Below, piece by piece: positions 44,721 to 54,198 of a stretch of DNA of 64,000 nt (positions within the stretch are counted from its first letter, which is position 1; every line of letters starts with the position of its first letter). This DNA is from Undibacterium umbellatum (GTDB lineage Bacteria; Pseudomonadota; Gammaproteobacteria; Burkholderiales; Burkholderiaceae_D). The notes beneath the pieces were generated by a model. The model was given only the letters and a program-made list of their open reading frames with translations. It ran no database searches and had not been told where the DNA came from. The stretch lies in the NCBI RefSeq assembly GCF_014284125.1, contig NZ_JACOFX010000015.1, positions 1 to 64,000 of the forward strand. The letters are read 5' to 3'. The position numbers and the translations under genes are program-made.

Positions 44721-45815
44721 TCAAACGGGCTGCATTTCACGCTTCAGGCGGCGTGGCACTTCCCAGTCGAGTTCGGTCTCACGCTTTTTTTCCAGTGCAT
44801 CGATATGCTTGAGTTTTTTGCCTTCAACGAACTGGCCAGACAAGAGCAGGCGCGGTTTGCTTGCCGCAGACACAAAGCCATGAGTTGCCCAGCGTGAGCG
44901 TGGCAGGCTGGTGGCTGCCAGGATGCCATAATCCGCGCCGCAGCTAATGCCTTTTTCGGCGACGATGGATTCACCAGACTTGATGTATTTGGCGGCATAA
45001 ATGCTGCCCTTGGTGGCGATCCAGCGACCGCTGTGGATTTCACCGCGCAAGCTGCTGATTTCGCCGGTGGCACGCAGATAGCCCCAGTTGCTGATGTCGC
45101 CCTGGCTGTGGATACTGGCCACATCCAGATTACCCTGGCAAATCAGGTTGGCAGCAAACAGAGCGCCTTCGACCTGGATATCGGTTTCACTGAACAACTC
45201 GCCCTGGCAATTGCAATCACCCGCAACATGGATGGCTGCCGCCGACAAGTGGCCGCCAACAAACTGGATTTCACCGACTTCCAGCACATCATCGAGTTGC
45301 ACATTGCCATGGCAATCAAGGTCGGCACAGGCAACATAACCCAGTGCCTGGATATCGCCAAAGCCGCCAAAGGCATCATGATGGTCATAGCGCGCCAGGA
45401 TGGCGGGATGTACCAGTATGTCCATATAGCTGCTGCCATCTGCCGCGGGTTTGCGCTGGTCAAGTTCCAGCATGCGGGCCATCCAGTCAGCGCTGCAACC
45501 AGTCTTGATGAGGTATTCCACGTCAATATTGCCACCGGCGTCGAGCGCATGGCCGACATACAGGGATTGCACGCGGATATCACCAGTGACAGTCAGCTTG
45601 CCCAGGCAAAACACTTCTTCCGCCTCTAAATCGCCATCAATCAGGCAATCACCGCCGACGATGAACTGGGTGGCAATCACGGCATCACCCTGGATATGCA
45701 CGTCGCCAGTGCTGGCAAACTGCTTGCGCTTCAAGCGTGTGGTTTGTACCGGAGCAGGTAAGTCCAGAGCAGCCAGGACAGGCTTCTTTGTAGCAGGAGT
45801 AGTGCGCTTGGTCAT
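44721..45815 (-). CDS. Cytoplasmic beta-helix protein, bactofilin-like in style
   Basis: A 364-residue protein with no signal peptide. From about 35 to 310 it consists of short beta strands separated by turns at Gly-Asp or Gly-Asn (such as GDVHIQGDAVIATQF, GGDCLIDGDLEAEEVF, GKLTVTGDIRVQSLYVG), a right-handed beta-helix pattern with roughly 6-residue strands. Such ladders occur in bactofilins and polymer-forming proteins; I cannot place it in a named family. The ends are basic: TKRTTPATKK at the start and RRLKREM near the end. An AAGG ribosome site is present. The DUF1857 gene lies 110 bases upstream in the same direction. Confidence 0.65.
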   Translation of the reverse strand: MTKRTTPATKKPVLAALDLPAPVQTTRLKRKQFASTGDVHIQGDAVIATQFIVGGDCLIDGDLEAEEVFCLGKLTVTGDIRVQSLYVGHALDAGGNIDVEYLIKTGCSADWMARMLELDQRKPAADGSSYMDILVHPAILARYDHHDAFGGFGDIQALGYVACADLDCHGNVQLDDVLEVGEIQFVGGHLSAAAIHVAGDCNCQGELFSETDIQVEGALFAANLICQGNLDVASIHSQGDISNWGYLRATGEISSLRGEIHSGRWIATKGSIYAAKYIKSGESIVAEKGISCGADYGILAATSLPRSRWATHGFVSAASKPRLLLSGQFVEGKKLKHIDALEKKRETELDWEVPRRLKREMQPV

Positions 45816-45925
45816 GGGAACCTTGGAGTAGTGATAGATGGGCTAAATGAGGAATGGAATTACAGAGCCGCATTATCCTCGAAATGCAGGCGGCTCAGCA
45901 ATCCTTGTGCCTTTGTTAATCTTGT

Positions 45926-46408
45926 TCAGGACGGCAGTGCATCCAGCCGCCCGCTTTCTGCCAGTTCACGGATGATGCGCACGGTTTCCACATCGGCTTC
46001 CTGATAGGCAGATTTGCGGTATTCGTTATACATTTTCGCTTCCGCATCTTCTGGCTCAGCGTTGCCACTGTCATAGGCGAAACGGACAAACAGCGCATCT
46101 GGTTGCGGCTCTTCTATGCTCATGCGCAAGGAAGACTGGGGTATGTCCTTCTGGGCTGCTACATCATAATGCACGTGTTCCAGGTGGGTAAAGCTGACCC
46201 GGTCGGTGACTTCCAGCGTACCGTACTTCAGGGTGCGTGTCATGCTTGCCTCAGTACGGTCCATGATGCTGGCGTCATCCAGGTAAGAGACAAACAGCTT
46301 TGGCATTTCTGCCCGCAAGACCAGGCCGCGCCACAACTGTTCGCGGCTGATGACCTCTATCGTGGGATTGCTGAGATCGTTGATTTCAACTAAATGTTCA
46401 AATTTCAT
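45926..46408 (-). CDS. DUF1857 / AtaL-like SRPBCC protein
   Basis: A 160-residue soluble protein matching the DUF1857 (AtaL-like) family: the N terminus KFEHLVEINDLSNPTIEVIS followed by REQLWRGLVLRAE is characteristic. The fold is START/Bet v1-like with a ligand cavity. Function is unknown. It has an AAGG ribosome site and stands 61 bases after the CheY-like gene, possibly read with it. Confidence 0.85.
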   Translation of the reverse strand: MKFEHLVEINDLSNPTIEVISREQLWRGLVLRAEMPKLFVSYLDDASIMDRTEASMTRTLKYGTLEVTDRVSFTHLEHVHYDVAAQKDIPQSSLRMSIEEPQPDALFVRFAYDSGNAEPEDAEAKMYNEYRKSAYQEADVETVRIIRELAESGRLDALPS

Positions 46409-46469
46409 GGAGCACCTTTGTTCTGATGCCGTCAGTTTACTCTACACACCACATGCTGTCAGCGGGTGT

Positions 46470-46835
46470 TCAAGTCTTGAGTATGGATTCAACCAGGGAC
46501 AAGAATGCCTGATAGCGTATCGGCTTTGCCATATAGGCATCACAACCTGCAGCACGGAAACGCTCTTCATCGCCGCTCATGGCAAAGGCGGTCAGGGCGA
46601 CGATCTTGATATGCTTGGTTGCTGCGTCAGCTTTTAGCTGGCGAGTAGCGGTGATGCCGTCGATGCCTGGCAACTGCATATCCATCAGGATTAATTCAGG
46701 TAATTCTTCCCTGGCAACTTGCAAGCCCAGCTCTGCATCTACGGCTTGCAGCACTTCATGGCCAGCATTTTGCAATAGAAATGCGGCCAGCTTCATGTTC
46801 ACGGGATTGTCTTCTATGATCAGTACGCGCGTCAT
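46470..46835 (-). CDS. Single-domain CheY/DivK-like response regulator
   Basis: A 121-residue stand-alone receiver. Acidic residues E8/D9 in IIEDNPVNMK, phospho-acceptor D52 in LMDMQLPGIDG, T82 in ALTAFAM and the KP lysine in YMAKPI are all present. It lacks an output domain. The start is one base past the stop of the hybrid kinase gene, so it is its translationally coupled partner and a likely phosphate acceptor. It resembles DivK-type receivers. Confidence 0.92.
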   Translation of the reverse strand: MTRVLIIEDNPVNMKLAAFLLQNAGHEVLQAVDAELGLQVAREELPELILMDMQLPGIDGITATRQLKADAATKHIKIVALTAFAMSGDEERFRAAGCDAYMAKPIRYQAFLSLVESILKT

Positions 46836-46836
46836 T

Positions 46837-49800
46837 TCATTTACCCCTGCCGGTCATGGCCCGTCTGACTTCGCCGATGAATCTGCCATGATTGAAATCG
46901 GATTTTTCCATGACTTTTTTGACATCGCCACTTAGACGTACCCTGTCTTCGGCGGTCACTTGTTTTGCAGTCAGGACAATAATCGGAATACTTGCAGTGA
47001 CTGTATCACTTTTCAAGGCTTCCACCACATCAAAACCATTGATTTCAGGCATCATCAAGTCCAGTACGATGAGATCAGGCGTATATTGCCTTGCCATATT
47101 TATACCTTCTTGCCCTCCTAGTGCGCCCAGGGTGCGATAGCCAAATGAATCGAGCTGGGTAGTGACCAGTTTCACTGCTTTGGGATCATCATCGACGACC
47201 AGGGCAATTTTTTGCGTCGCCTTCGGGTCGTTGCAAAAACCAAGCACCGTCAAGGCCGTGGTCAGGTTTTCTCTGGCGATGGGTTTTTGCATGACATGGG
47301 CAGCACCCAGTGACAAGCCACGGCCCCGGTCAGCGACGATGGAAATGATGACCACAGGGGTAAATGCAAACAGTGGGCGTTGTTTGAAGCGCTCAAGAAA
47401 TTCCCAGCCATCCATGCCCGGCAACAATATATCCAGGGTAATCAGGTCAGGATGGGTTTCTTCGGCCAGGTTCAGTGCAGCTTCGGCTGTGCTGGCTCGC
47501 AGAATGCGAAAACCTTCGCTCTCCAGTTGTACGCGCAAGACTTCAGCAGCCTGGTCATCATCTTCGATGATCAGGGCCAGCAACTCGCCACTCGCCAGGC
47601 TATTGTCACTACTTACACTGTTAACAACTGACGGAGTCGCTGGCGCAGTGCCGTACTTGCCTGGCAGATTGGCAGTGCGCCAGGGCAGCAAGATCGAGAA
47701 AGTCGAACCCTTGCCAACGATACTGCTCATGCTGACACTGCCTTCGTGCAATTCTGCCATGCGTTTTACCATGGCCAGTCCCAGGCCCGTGCCCTGATGC
47801 TTGCGCGAAAGGCTACTGTCTATCTGGGTAAAGGCTTGGAATAATAGTGGTTGTGCCTCTTGCGGTATGCCTATGCCGCTGTCGCTGACCGTGATTTCCA
47901 GATAATGTTCAAAGCGCCCCCCCGCCGCCTGATAGCCATCAATGCGGCGTGCTGACAGATGCACCCTGCCCCCCTCAGGAGTGAATTTGACGGCATTCGA
48001 CAAGAGGTTGTAGATAATTTGTTTCAGTTTGACTTCATCCAGCCAGATTTCGCCCATGCCTTCCTGGATTTTGGCAGTGACTTGCAGGTTTTGCAGGGTC
48101 GCCTGTTCACGTATGACTTGCAGGCTGGATTGCACCAGGCTGGCAATGTCGGTGGGTTCCAGGTTGATCTGCATCTTGCCTGCTTCTATCTTGGACAGAT
48201 CGAGAATGTCATTGATCAAAGCCAGCAAGTGTTTGCCGCTATTGAAGATATCCACTGCAGCATCTTTTTGCTGACTGGACAAACTTCCCATCAAACCATC
48301 CTTGAGTATTTCTGAAAAACCGACGATGGCATTCAAAGGTGTGCGCAATTCATGCGACATATTCGCCAAAAATTCTGATTTCATGCGGCTGGCTTGTTCC
48401 AGTTGCTGATTTTTGGCGGCGATTTCGTCGCTACTGGTGCGTAATTGGTCGGCCAGTAGTTTCAGGTCATTGTATTGACGCAGATTGTGCAGGGCAACGC
48501 CAAGCTGGCCAGCCAGTCTTTCCAGGAATGCCTGTTCACCAGAAATCACATTATTGGTGGTGGCCAGCACCATGACGGCCAGGCGGTGTTCCTGATACAT
48601 CACGGGTATCATCAAGACATGTTTGGGGCTGAAATCTGCCAGTCCGGTTTGCAGACTCAGGCGGCTGGTATCCAGGGAATTGCTTTTTCCAGTCAGGGCG
48701 GCCTGCCCCAGCAAGCCTTCGCCCAGTTCAAATTCACGCGGAATATCCCGCCCCAGACCATGGCTGGCTTCGCAACGAAAACGCGCATACCATTCATCAA
48801 AGCTATACAGCGCCGACATCTGGTAACCATGGCGTTCTGCCAGCAAGGTCAACAGGCTGTCGAAAATCTTGTTGCGTTCAAAACTTGCAGTGAACAGGAT
48901 TTGTGCCTTGACCTGGGTATCATCATAATGGGCCGCAGTCCTGAGTTTGCGCTCTGTCATGGTGAATTCGGTGACATCCACATTCACAGACAGGCCACCG
49001 ACGATATTGCCATTGTCATCGCGTAAAGGAGCGGTACTGTTGGTGATGGTTTTGCGGCTGCCATCAAAGCAGCGTATGTCTGCCAGTTCAGCCAGTATGG
49101 TTTCGCCAGTTTTCATGGTGCGTGCCAGCGCCCATTCATCCGAGGTTATGCGTTTGCCGGTATCTGGCCACCAGCCTGCATATTCGCCATATTGGTCCAT
49201 ATTGACCTGGCGGCTACCGCCCCAGATGAGCTTGGCACCAGGATTGATCGTGGTCAGTGAGCCTTCGCGGTTGCAAATCAGGACACCGACCGGCAGGATA
49301 TCCAAAACTTGTTTGAGCAGTGACTCGCTATCGCGTACCGCTGTTTCAGCTTCAGCACGCTGGATCTGGTCACGCCTGAATTGCCACCATAGCAAGACAC
49401 CGCCAGCCAGGGTGATGATGAGTACCAGTATGCCTATATGGCGCGCCTGCACGAAACTGTTTTCCACCTGGGTCCGGCGTTGTTGCTGCAAGACTCGTTC
49501 TTCTTCTTCCATGCTGCTGATTTGCACCAGCAGACCTTCCATGACAATGCGTGGTGTGCCGCTGACCAGATGCTTGCGCACCGCCGGGTAACCCTCCGCC
49601 TGGTAAATTTGCAGGACTTTGTCGAGAGCAATTAATCTCTCGTTCAGTTTCAGTGCCAGATTTTTATATAATAATTGTTGGCGTGGATTATCCACCGTCA
49701 GTTCGGCGATCTTTTTTTCTGCCTGACGTATTTGCGCTGATTTGCTGTCGCGCTGGCTGGTGAAGACGTCGTCACCAGTGATAAAGTACAGGCGTTGTAT

Positions 49801-49992
49801 GCTTTCCAGCTCAAGTACGCCAGACTTGACTTCATATAACTGATCCAGGACCTGATAAGTATGCGTCACCAGAAGTGAATTCTCACGATAGTCTTGCAGC
49901 GAGCGATACAGTTGCCAGCCAGCTGAGAGAAGTAGCGCCAGCCCGAACATAAGCCCTGCGAGCAGTCTGAATTCGGTACTGAGTTTTTTCAT
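46837..49992 (-). CDS. Hybrid sensor histidine kinase (CHASE3-PAS-GAF-HisKA-HATPase-REC-REC)
   Basis: A 1051-residue membrane kinase. Two membrane helices (about 8-25 and 195-215) flank a CHASE3-like helical sensor. PAS (about 225-350) and GAF (about 370-520) domains follow, then a coiled coil, HisKA with FLANMSHELRTPLNAIVGF, and HATPase with NLLSNAVKFTPEGGRV and GTGLGLAMVKRM. Two receivers close the protein, with acceptor Asp in TLDILLPGMDGW and VLDLMMPEINGF. The frame opens at 50016, but ATG 49992 has AGGAAAA upstream and begins MKKLSTEF. The operon contains an HD-GYP regulator, so output may alter c-di-GMP. Confidence 0.93.
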   Translation of the reverse strand: MKKLSTEFRLLAGLMFGLALLLSAGWQLYRSLQDYRENSLLVTHTYQVLDQLYEVKSGVLELESIQRLYFITGDDVFTSQRDSKSAQIRQAEKKIAELTVDNPRQQLLYKNLALKLNERLIALDKVLQIYQAEGYPAVRKHLVSGTPRIVMEGLLVQISSMEEEERVLQQQRRTQVENSFVQARHIGILVLIITLAGGVLLWWQFRRDQIQRAEAETAVRDSESLLKQVLDILPVGVLICNREGSLTTINPGAKLIWGGSRQVNMDQYGEYAGWWPDTGKRITSDEWALARTMKTGETILAELADIRCFDGSRKTITNSTAPLRDDNGNIVGGLSVNVDVTEFTMTERKLRTAAHYDDTQVKAQILFTASFERNKIFDSLLTLLAERHGYQMSALYSFDEWYARFRCEASHGLGRDIPREFELGEGLLGQAALTGKSNSLDTSRLSLQTGLADFSPKHVLMIPVMYQEHRLAVMVLATTNNVISGEQAFLERLAGQLGVALHNLRQYNDLKLLADQLRTSSDEIAAKNQQLEQASRMKSEFLANMSHELRTPLNAIVGFSEILKDGLMGSLSSQQKDAAVDIFNSGKHLLALINDILDLSKIEAGKMQINLEPTDIASLVQSSLQVIREQATLQNLQVTAKIQEGMGEIWLDEVKLKQIIYNLLSNAVKFTPEGGRVHLSARRIDGYQAAGGRFEHYLEITVSDSGIGIPQEAQPLLFQAFTQIDSSLSRKHQGTGLGLAMVKRMAELHEGSVSMSSIVGKGSTFSILLPWRTANLPGKYGTAPATPSVVNSVSSDNSLASGELLALIIEDDDQAAEVLRVQLESEGFRILRASTAEAALNLAEETHPDLITLDILLPGMDGWEFLERFKQRPLFAFTPVVIISIVADRGRGLSLGAAHVMQKPIARENLTTALTVLGFCNDPKATQKIALVVDDDPKAVKLVTTQLDSFGYRTLGALGGQEGINMARQYTPDLIVLDLMMPEINGFDVVEALKSDTVTASIPIIVLTAKQVTAEDRVRLSGDVKKVMEKSDFNHGRFIGEVRRAMTGRGK

Positions 49993-50042
49993 ATGCAATT
50001 TTCCTGTTGAATACATGCAAATTGAAACAGCCTTGGCGATGA

Positions 50043-50843
50043 TTATGCCGGGTCCGGCGGCCTGCCGAGTTTGGGTTCAGGAGCAAACGCAATCAGGGTG
50101 CCTATGCTCAGATCCAGAACAAAATAATCCAGCCTTTGCTGTTCATTCAAATGCAACCGTATGCGTTGCTTGCGTGCTGCGCTATAGGCTGGCTTGAGTG
50201 CTGCCGGCAATTCCTCCGCTAAAGTACCGGTAGTGAGTGACACTTGATCAAGTTCCCCGAGAAAGCGATGGGCATTGGCATTACATAAACTGACCACTCC
50301 ATTCACCAGCAGGCAAGCGCCCATGGGAAGATGGTGTATGGCATCCACCGCCATGTCCTTGTGTATCGAATGCATGAGTGCATCCAGCGTGCGGAAAGCA
50401 TGTGCACCTTCTGCATTGTTCAGGATACCGTTGTATTCCTTTAGCAAACGCTCACGTTCGTGATTCAATACATATTGCTCAAGTGCCAGACGAACTGTCG
50501 CCAGCAATTCTTCATTCAGCCAGGGTTTGACCAATAACTTGAAAGGATGAGCCTGGTTGACTGCTCTTAAAACGCTGCCCAAATCTGGATAGCCTGTCAG
50601 TATCAGGCGTACCACGTCGGGATGTTTTTCCCTGGCCGCGATCAGGAAAGCAGCCAGGCGTTCATCCCGCGGTTCACAGATTAGTACACCTATGCGTTGC
50701 GCAGCCATGTGGGTATGCGCCTCACCTGCATTGCTGGCGGTGAACATGGGATGCTGCAAAGGCCTGAGTAAACGCACTAATGCTTGCTGCAGATCTGGTT
50801 CATCATCGATCAGCAAAATACCGGGGTGTTGGGCATCAGGCAT
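50043..50843 (-). CDS. Receiver-like protein with Glu at the phosphorylation site and a PAS-like output
   Basis: A 266-residue protein. The receiver (about 8-125) keeps the acidic pair D13/D14 in LLIDDEPD, T84 in LILTGYPD and K108 in LLVKPW. The phospho-acceptor position is E57, in LICEPRDERL where Asp followed by RMPG is usual. A helix leads to a PAS-like region (about 170-265, from HHLPMGACLLVNG). I start it at ATG 50843, overlapping the HD-GYP stop by 8 bases; the open frame upstream is antisense-free but inside the previous gene. It may act as a phospho-mimic or as a phosphorylation-independent adaptor (inference). Confidence 0.82.
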   Translation of the reverse strand: MPDAQHPGILLIDDEPDLQQALVRLLRPLQHPMFTASNAGEAHTHMAAQRIGVLICEPRDERLAAFLIAAREKHPDVVRLILTGYPDLGSVLRAVNQAHPFKLLVKPWLNEELLATVRLALEQYVLNHERERLLKEYNGILNNAEGAHAFRTLDALMHSIHKDMAVDAIHHLPMGACLLVNGVVSLCNANAHRFLGELDQVSLTTGTLAEELPAALKPAYSAARKQRIRLHLNEQQRLDYFVLDLSIGTLIAFAPEPKLGRPPDPA

Positions 50844-51897
50844 CGGTATGCTGGTCGTAGATAGCAGCAAAACGTCCGGCCTGTGCGACAAAGCAGGAAA
50901 ATACTTCAGGATCAAAATGTTCAGGCTGGGTACGACCATCCCCTTCGATGATGATATTCATGCTGTGCTCATGATCAAGTGGGGGCTTATACGGACGGCG
51001 ACTGCGCAAGGCATCATACACATCGCAGATTTGCATGACTCTGGCAGCGATGGGAATGGCTGCACCTTTGAGACCATTCGGATAGCCTGTGCCATCCCAG
51101 CGTTCATGATGATTCAGGGCAATTTCCGCGCCCATTTCTGTATAGGGGGAAGTGCCGCTGGAGAGTATGCTGGCACCAAGCGCACAATGGGTGCGCATGA
51201 TATTCCACTCATCAAGATTGAAGCTGCCAGGTTTCAGCAGCACATGATCAGGTATGCCTATCTTGCCTATGTCGTGCATCGGGCTGGCCTGGAAGATGGC
51301 ATCATGAAAATCAGCAGGCAAATCCATGGCTTCAGACAGGGTGCGGCAGTAATAGCTGATACGGCGCACATGATGCCCAGTTTCTTCATCCTTGTGCTCG
51401 GCGGCGCGCACCAGGGTAAATACAGTATCGCGGTAGGCGTTTTCCAATTGTGCCGTACGCTGTACTACCTGACTTTCCAGTATGCGGTTATGATCAGTCA
51501 GGAAGTCGCCATATTCCTTGAGACGCAAGAGATTGCGCACTCGCACGCTGAGATCAGCACGGTCTATCGGCTTGGTCAGAAATTCTTCGGCACCCGCTTC
51601 GAGGGCGCGTAGTTTGGAGTTGCGGTCATCCAGCGCCGTCAGCATGATGACCGGTACGGGTTGCGTCAGGGGATTTGCCTTGAGTTCTGCGACAGTGGCA
51701 AAACCATCCATGCCTGGCATCATGATGTCGAGCAGAATCAGATCAGGTTGCGCGAAAGCTGCAACTTTGAGGGCATCACGCCCATTACTCGCACTCAGAG
51801 TAGAATAGCCTTCAGAATGTAACAACGCTTCCAGCAGTCTAATATTTCTTTCTTCGTCGTCCACCAGCAGGATACGAGCAGGTTTCTGGTCTTTCAT
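50836..51897 (-). CDS. HD-GYP response regulator (RpfG-like c-di-GMP phosphodiesterase)
   Basis: A 353-residue regulator. The receiver (1-125) has acidic LLVDDEERN and acceptor Asp in LLDIMMPGMDGF. The HD-GYP domain (about 150-345) shows HVRRISYYC, MHDIGKIGIPD, the HHERWDGTGYP signature and RVMQICDVYDAL, all metal ligands present. It would hydrolyse c-di-GMP to GMP. The frame opens with ATG 51906, but a perfect AGGAGG ends directly before that codon, so the ATG at 51897, nine bases after it, is the real start. First gene of the signalling operon. Confidence 0.93.
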   Translation of the reverse strand: MKDQKPARILLVDDEERNIRLLEALLHSEGYSTLSASNGRDALKVAAFAQPDLILLDIMMPGMDGFATVAELKANPLTQPVPVIMLTALDDRNSKLRALEAGAEEFLTKPIDRADLSVRVRNLLRLKEYGDFLTDHNRILESQVVQRTAQLENAYRDTVFTLVRAAEHKDEETGHHVRRISYYCRTLSEAMDLPADFHDAIFQASPMHDIGKIGIPDHVLLKPGSFNLDEWNIMRTHCALGASILSSGTSPYTEMGAEIALNHHERWDGTGYPNGLKGAAIPIAARVMQICDVYDALRSRRPYKPPLDHEHSMNIIIEGDGRTQPEHFDPEVFSCFVAQAGRFAAIYDQHTDA

Positions 51898-52140
51898 AAA
51901 AGGCATCCTCCTGAGTAAGAGAATAGTCCCAGCTTGTCCAATTGTCTAGCCTTTATTTCTATCTTTTTGGCAACAAAATCTTTGTTTTCACAGATAAATC
52001 ATCAGGATTTGCACAGGCTATGATGTGTTGCGCGTTTATCTCAGTGGATATGCACTTATCCACCGGCGTATTCCGGTTCTCTGTGTATTGCAGGCTACAA
52101 TAGCGCCTGCAAGTTTTTGCGGATCAGCTCCGTCTTCCCT

Positions 52141-54171
52141 ATGTCTCATGGTCTGAATACTCCCCAGCGTAATGCAGTCAATTATATGGACGGCCCTTGC
52201 CTGGTGCTGGCCGGGGCTGGCTCGGGCAAGACGCGCGTGATTACCCAGAAAATCGTCAACCTGATCGAGCTGCATGGCTATGATCCAAAACATATTGCCG
52301 CCCTGACGTTCACCAACAAGGCAGCGCTGGAAATGCAGGAGCGCATAGGCAAACTGCTGGCCGAGCCGCGCCAGGCCAGGCAATTGACGGTGTCCACCTT
52401 TCACTCGCTGGGGGTCAAGATACTCAGGCAGGAGGCGCAAGCCCTGGGCCTCAAAGACCGCTTTTCCATCATGGATAGCGATGACTGTTTTTCTCTAGTG
52501 CAGGATCTGGCAATTACCACTGACAAGCAATTGATACGGCGCATACAGACTGCCATGTCACTGTGGAAAAATGGTCTGATCGACCCAGAGTTAGCATTAA
52601 AGCAGGCTCAGGATGAAGACGAGGCGATTGCCGCCAGGGTTTACCGCAGCTATGTCGCCACCCTCTCAGCCTATCAGGCAGTGGACTTTGATGATTTGAT
52701 ACGCTTGCCGGTAGAACTCTTCCGCAGCAATGAACAGGTACGTGACAAATGGCAGCGCCGCCTGCGTTACCTGCTTGTCGATGAATACCAGGATACCAAT
52801 ACCTGCCAGTATGAACTGGTGAAATTACTGGTGAGTGGCATAGGTAAGAAGCCCATGTTCACCGCCGTGGGTGATGATGACCAGGCTATCTATGCCTGGC
52901 GTGGCGCCACCATAGAAAACCTGAAGACTTTACAGGTGGATTTCCCCAATCTGGAAATCATCAAGCTGGAACAGAATTATCGTTCCAGTACCCGTATCTT
53001 GCAGGCAGCGAACTCCGTTATCGGCAACAATCCCAAGCTGTTTGAAAAGTCACTATGGTCAGAGCATGGCCTGGGTGATCCAGTCAAGGTACTGGGCATG
53101 CAGGATGATGAACAGGAAGCTGAACAAGTCGCCATCATGATCTCTGCCCATCGCTTCGAGCGCCAGGCCAAATATTCTGATTATGCGATTTTGTACCGTG
53201 GCAATCACCAGGCGCGCGTCATTGAGCAGGCGCTACGGCGTGAGCGTATTCCTTACACTATCTCTGGCGGTCAGAGTTTCTTTGACCGCGCTGAAATCAA
53301 AGACATCATTGCCTACCTGCGTCTGATCGCCAATGAAGATGATGATCCGGCTTTCATCCGCGCCATTACCACACCCAAGCGCGGTGTCGGCCTGGCTACA
53401 TTGGAAGTGCTGGGCGAATTTGCAGGTCAATGGCAATGCTCGCTGTTCGCCGCCGTTTTCAAAGGCGGCATAGAAGCCAAGTTACCTGATAAACAGTTAA
53501 GGCCACTTCGGAATTTCTGTACTTTCATCAACCAGGTTGAGGCCCATGCCCACAGGGAAAGTCATGCCAGCGAATTGCTGGATGACTTGATGAAAGAAAT
53601 CAATTACGAAGGCTATCTCTACGACAGTTTTGAAGACCGTGCTGCGCAAAACAAATGGCAGAATGTGCTCGACTTTACCCAGTGGCTGAAAACCAAGGGC
53701 AGTGGCGGCAAGGACGGCAATGACGATCACCGCAGCCTGCTCGACCTGACCCAGATGGTCGCCCTGATGACCATGATGGAAGGCAAGGATGAAGAGCCGG
53801 ACGCCGTGCGCATGTCCACCCTGCATGCATCCAAGGGGCTGGAATATCCTCATGTATTTCTGGTAGGCGTCGAAGAAGGTATCTTGCCGCACAAGGGTGA
53901 CCCTGATGCGCCAATAGAGACTTTTGCCGCGCGCATAGAAGAAGAGCGCCGTCTGATGTACGTAGGCATTACCCGCGCCCAGCGCAGCCTGCATATTACC
54001 TGGTGCAAAAAACGCAAACGTGCGGGTGTGCAAGTGCATTGCGATCCTTCCCGCTTTATCAAGGAAATGAAACTTGATGAAGGCGATGCTGTACCTGCCG
54101 AAGGCGAAGTCATGACACCCAAGGAAAGACTGGCTGGTTTAAAAGCATTATTGAGCAAGCCCAGAGAATAG
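52141..54171 (+). CDS. rep: ATP-dependent DNA helicase Rep
   Basis: A 676-residue UvrD/Rep superfamily-1 helicase. It has Q-motif NTPQRNAV, Walker A AGAGSGKT (24-31), TFTNKAALEMQERI, STFHSLG, DEYQDTN, GDDDQAIYAWRGA, EQNYRSS, STLHASKGLEYPHVFLVG and VGITRAQ. Length fits Rep (about 670) better than UvrD (about 720). It moves 3' to 5' on single strands and helps replication forks pass obstacles. I take ATG 52141 rather than the open frame from 52117. Confidence 0.93.
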   Translation: MSHGLNTPQRNAVNYMDGPCLVLAGAGSGKTRVITQKIVNLIELHGYDPKHIAALTFTNKAALEMQERIGKLLAEPRQARQLTVSTFHSLGVKILRQEAQALGLKDRFSIMDSDDCFSLVQDLAITTDKQLIRRIQTAMSLWKNGLIDPELALKQAQDEDEAIAARVYRSYVATLSAYQAVDFDDLIRLPVELFRSNEQVRDKWQRRLRYLLVDEYQDTNTCQYELVKLLVSGIGKKPMFTAVGDDDQAIYAWRGATIENLKTLQVDFPNLEIIKLEQNYRSSTRILQAANSVIGNNPKLFEKSLWSEHGLGDPVKVLGMQDDEQEAEQVAIMISAHRFERQAKYSDYAILYRGNHQARVIEQALRRERIPYTISGGQSFFDRAEIKDIIAYLRLIANEDDDPAFIRAITTPKRGVGLATLEVLGEFAGQWQCSLFAAVFKGGIEAKLPDKQLRPLRNFCTFINQVEAHAHRESHASELLDDLMKEINYEGYLYDSFEDRAAQNKWQNVLDFTQWLKTKGSGGKDGNDDHRSLLDLTQMVALMTMMEGKDEEPDAVRMSTLHASKGLEYPHVFLVGVEEGILPHKGDPDAPIETFAARIEEERRLMYVGITRAQRSLHITWCKKRKRAGVQVHCDPSRFIKEMKLDEGDAVPAEGEVMTPKERLAGLKALLSKPRE

Positions 54172-54198
54172 GCGCTGGCAGCAACAGGAGGGCAGGGA

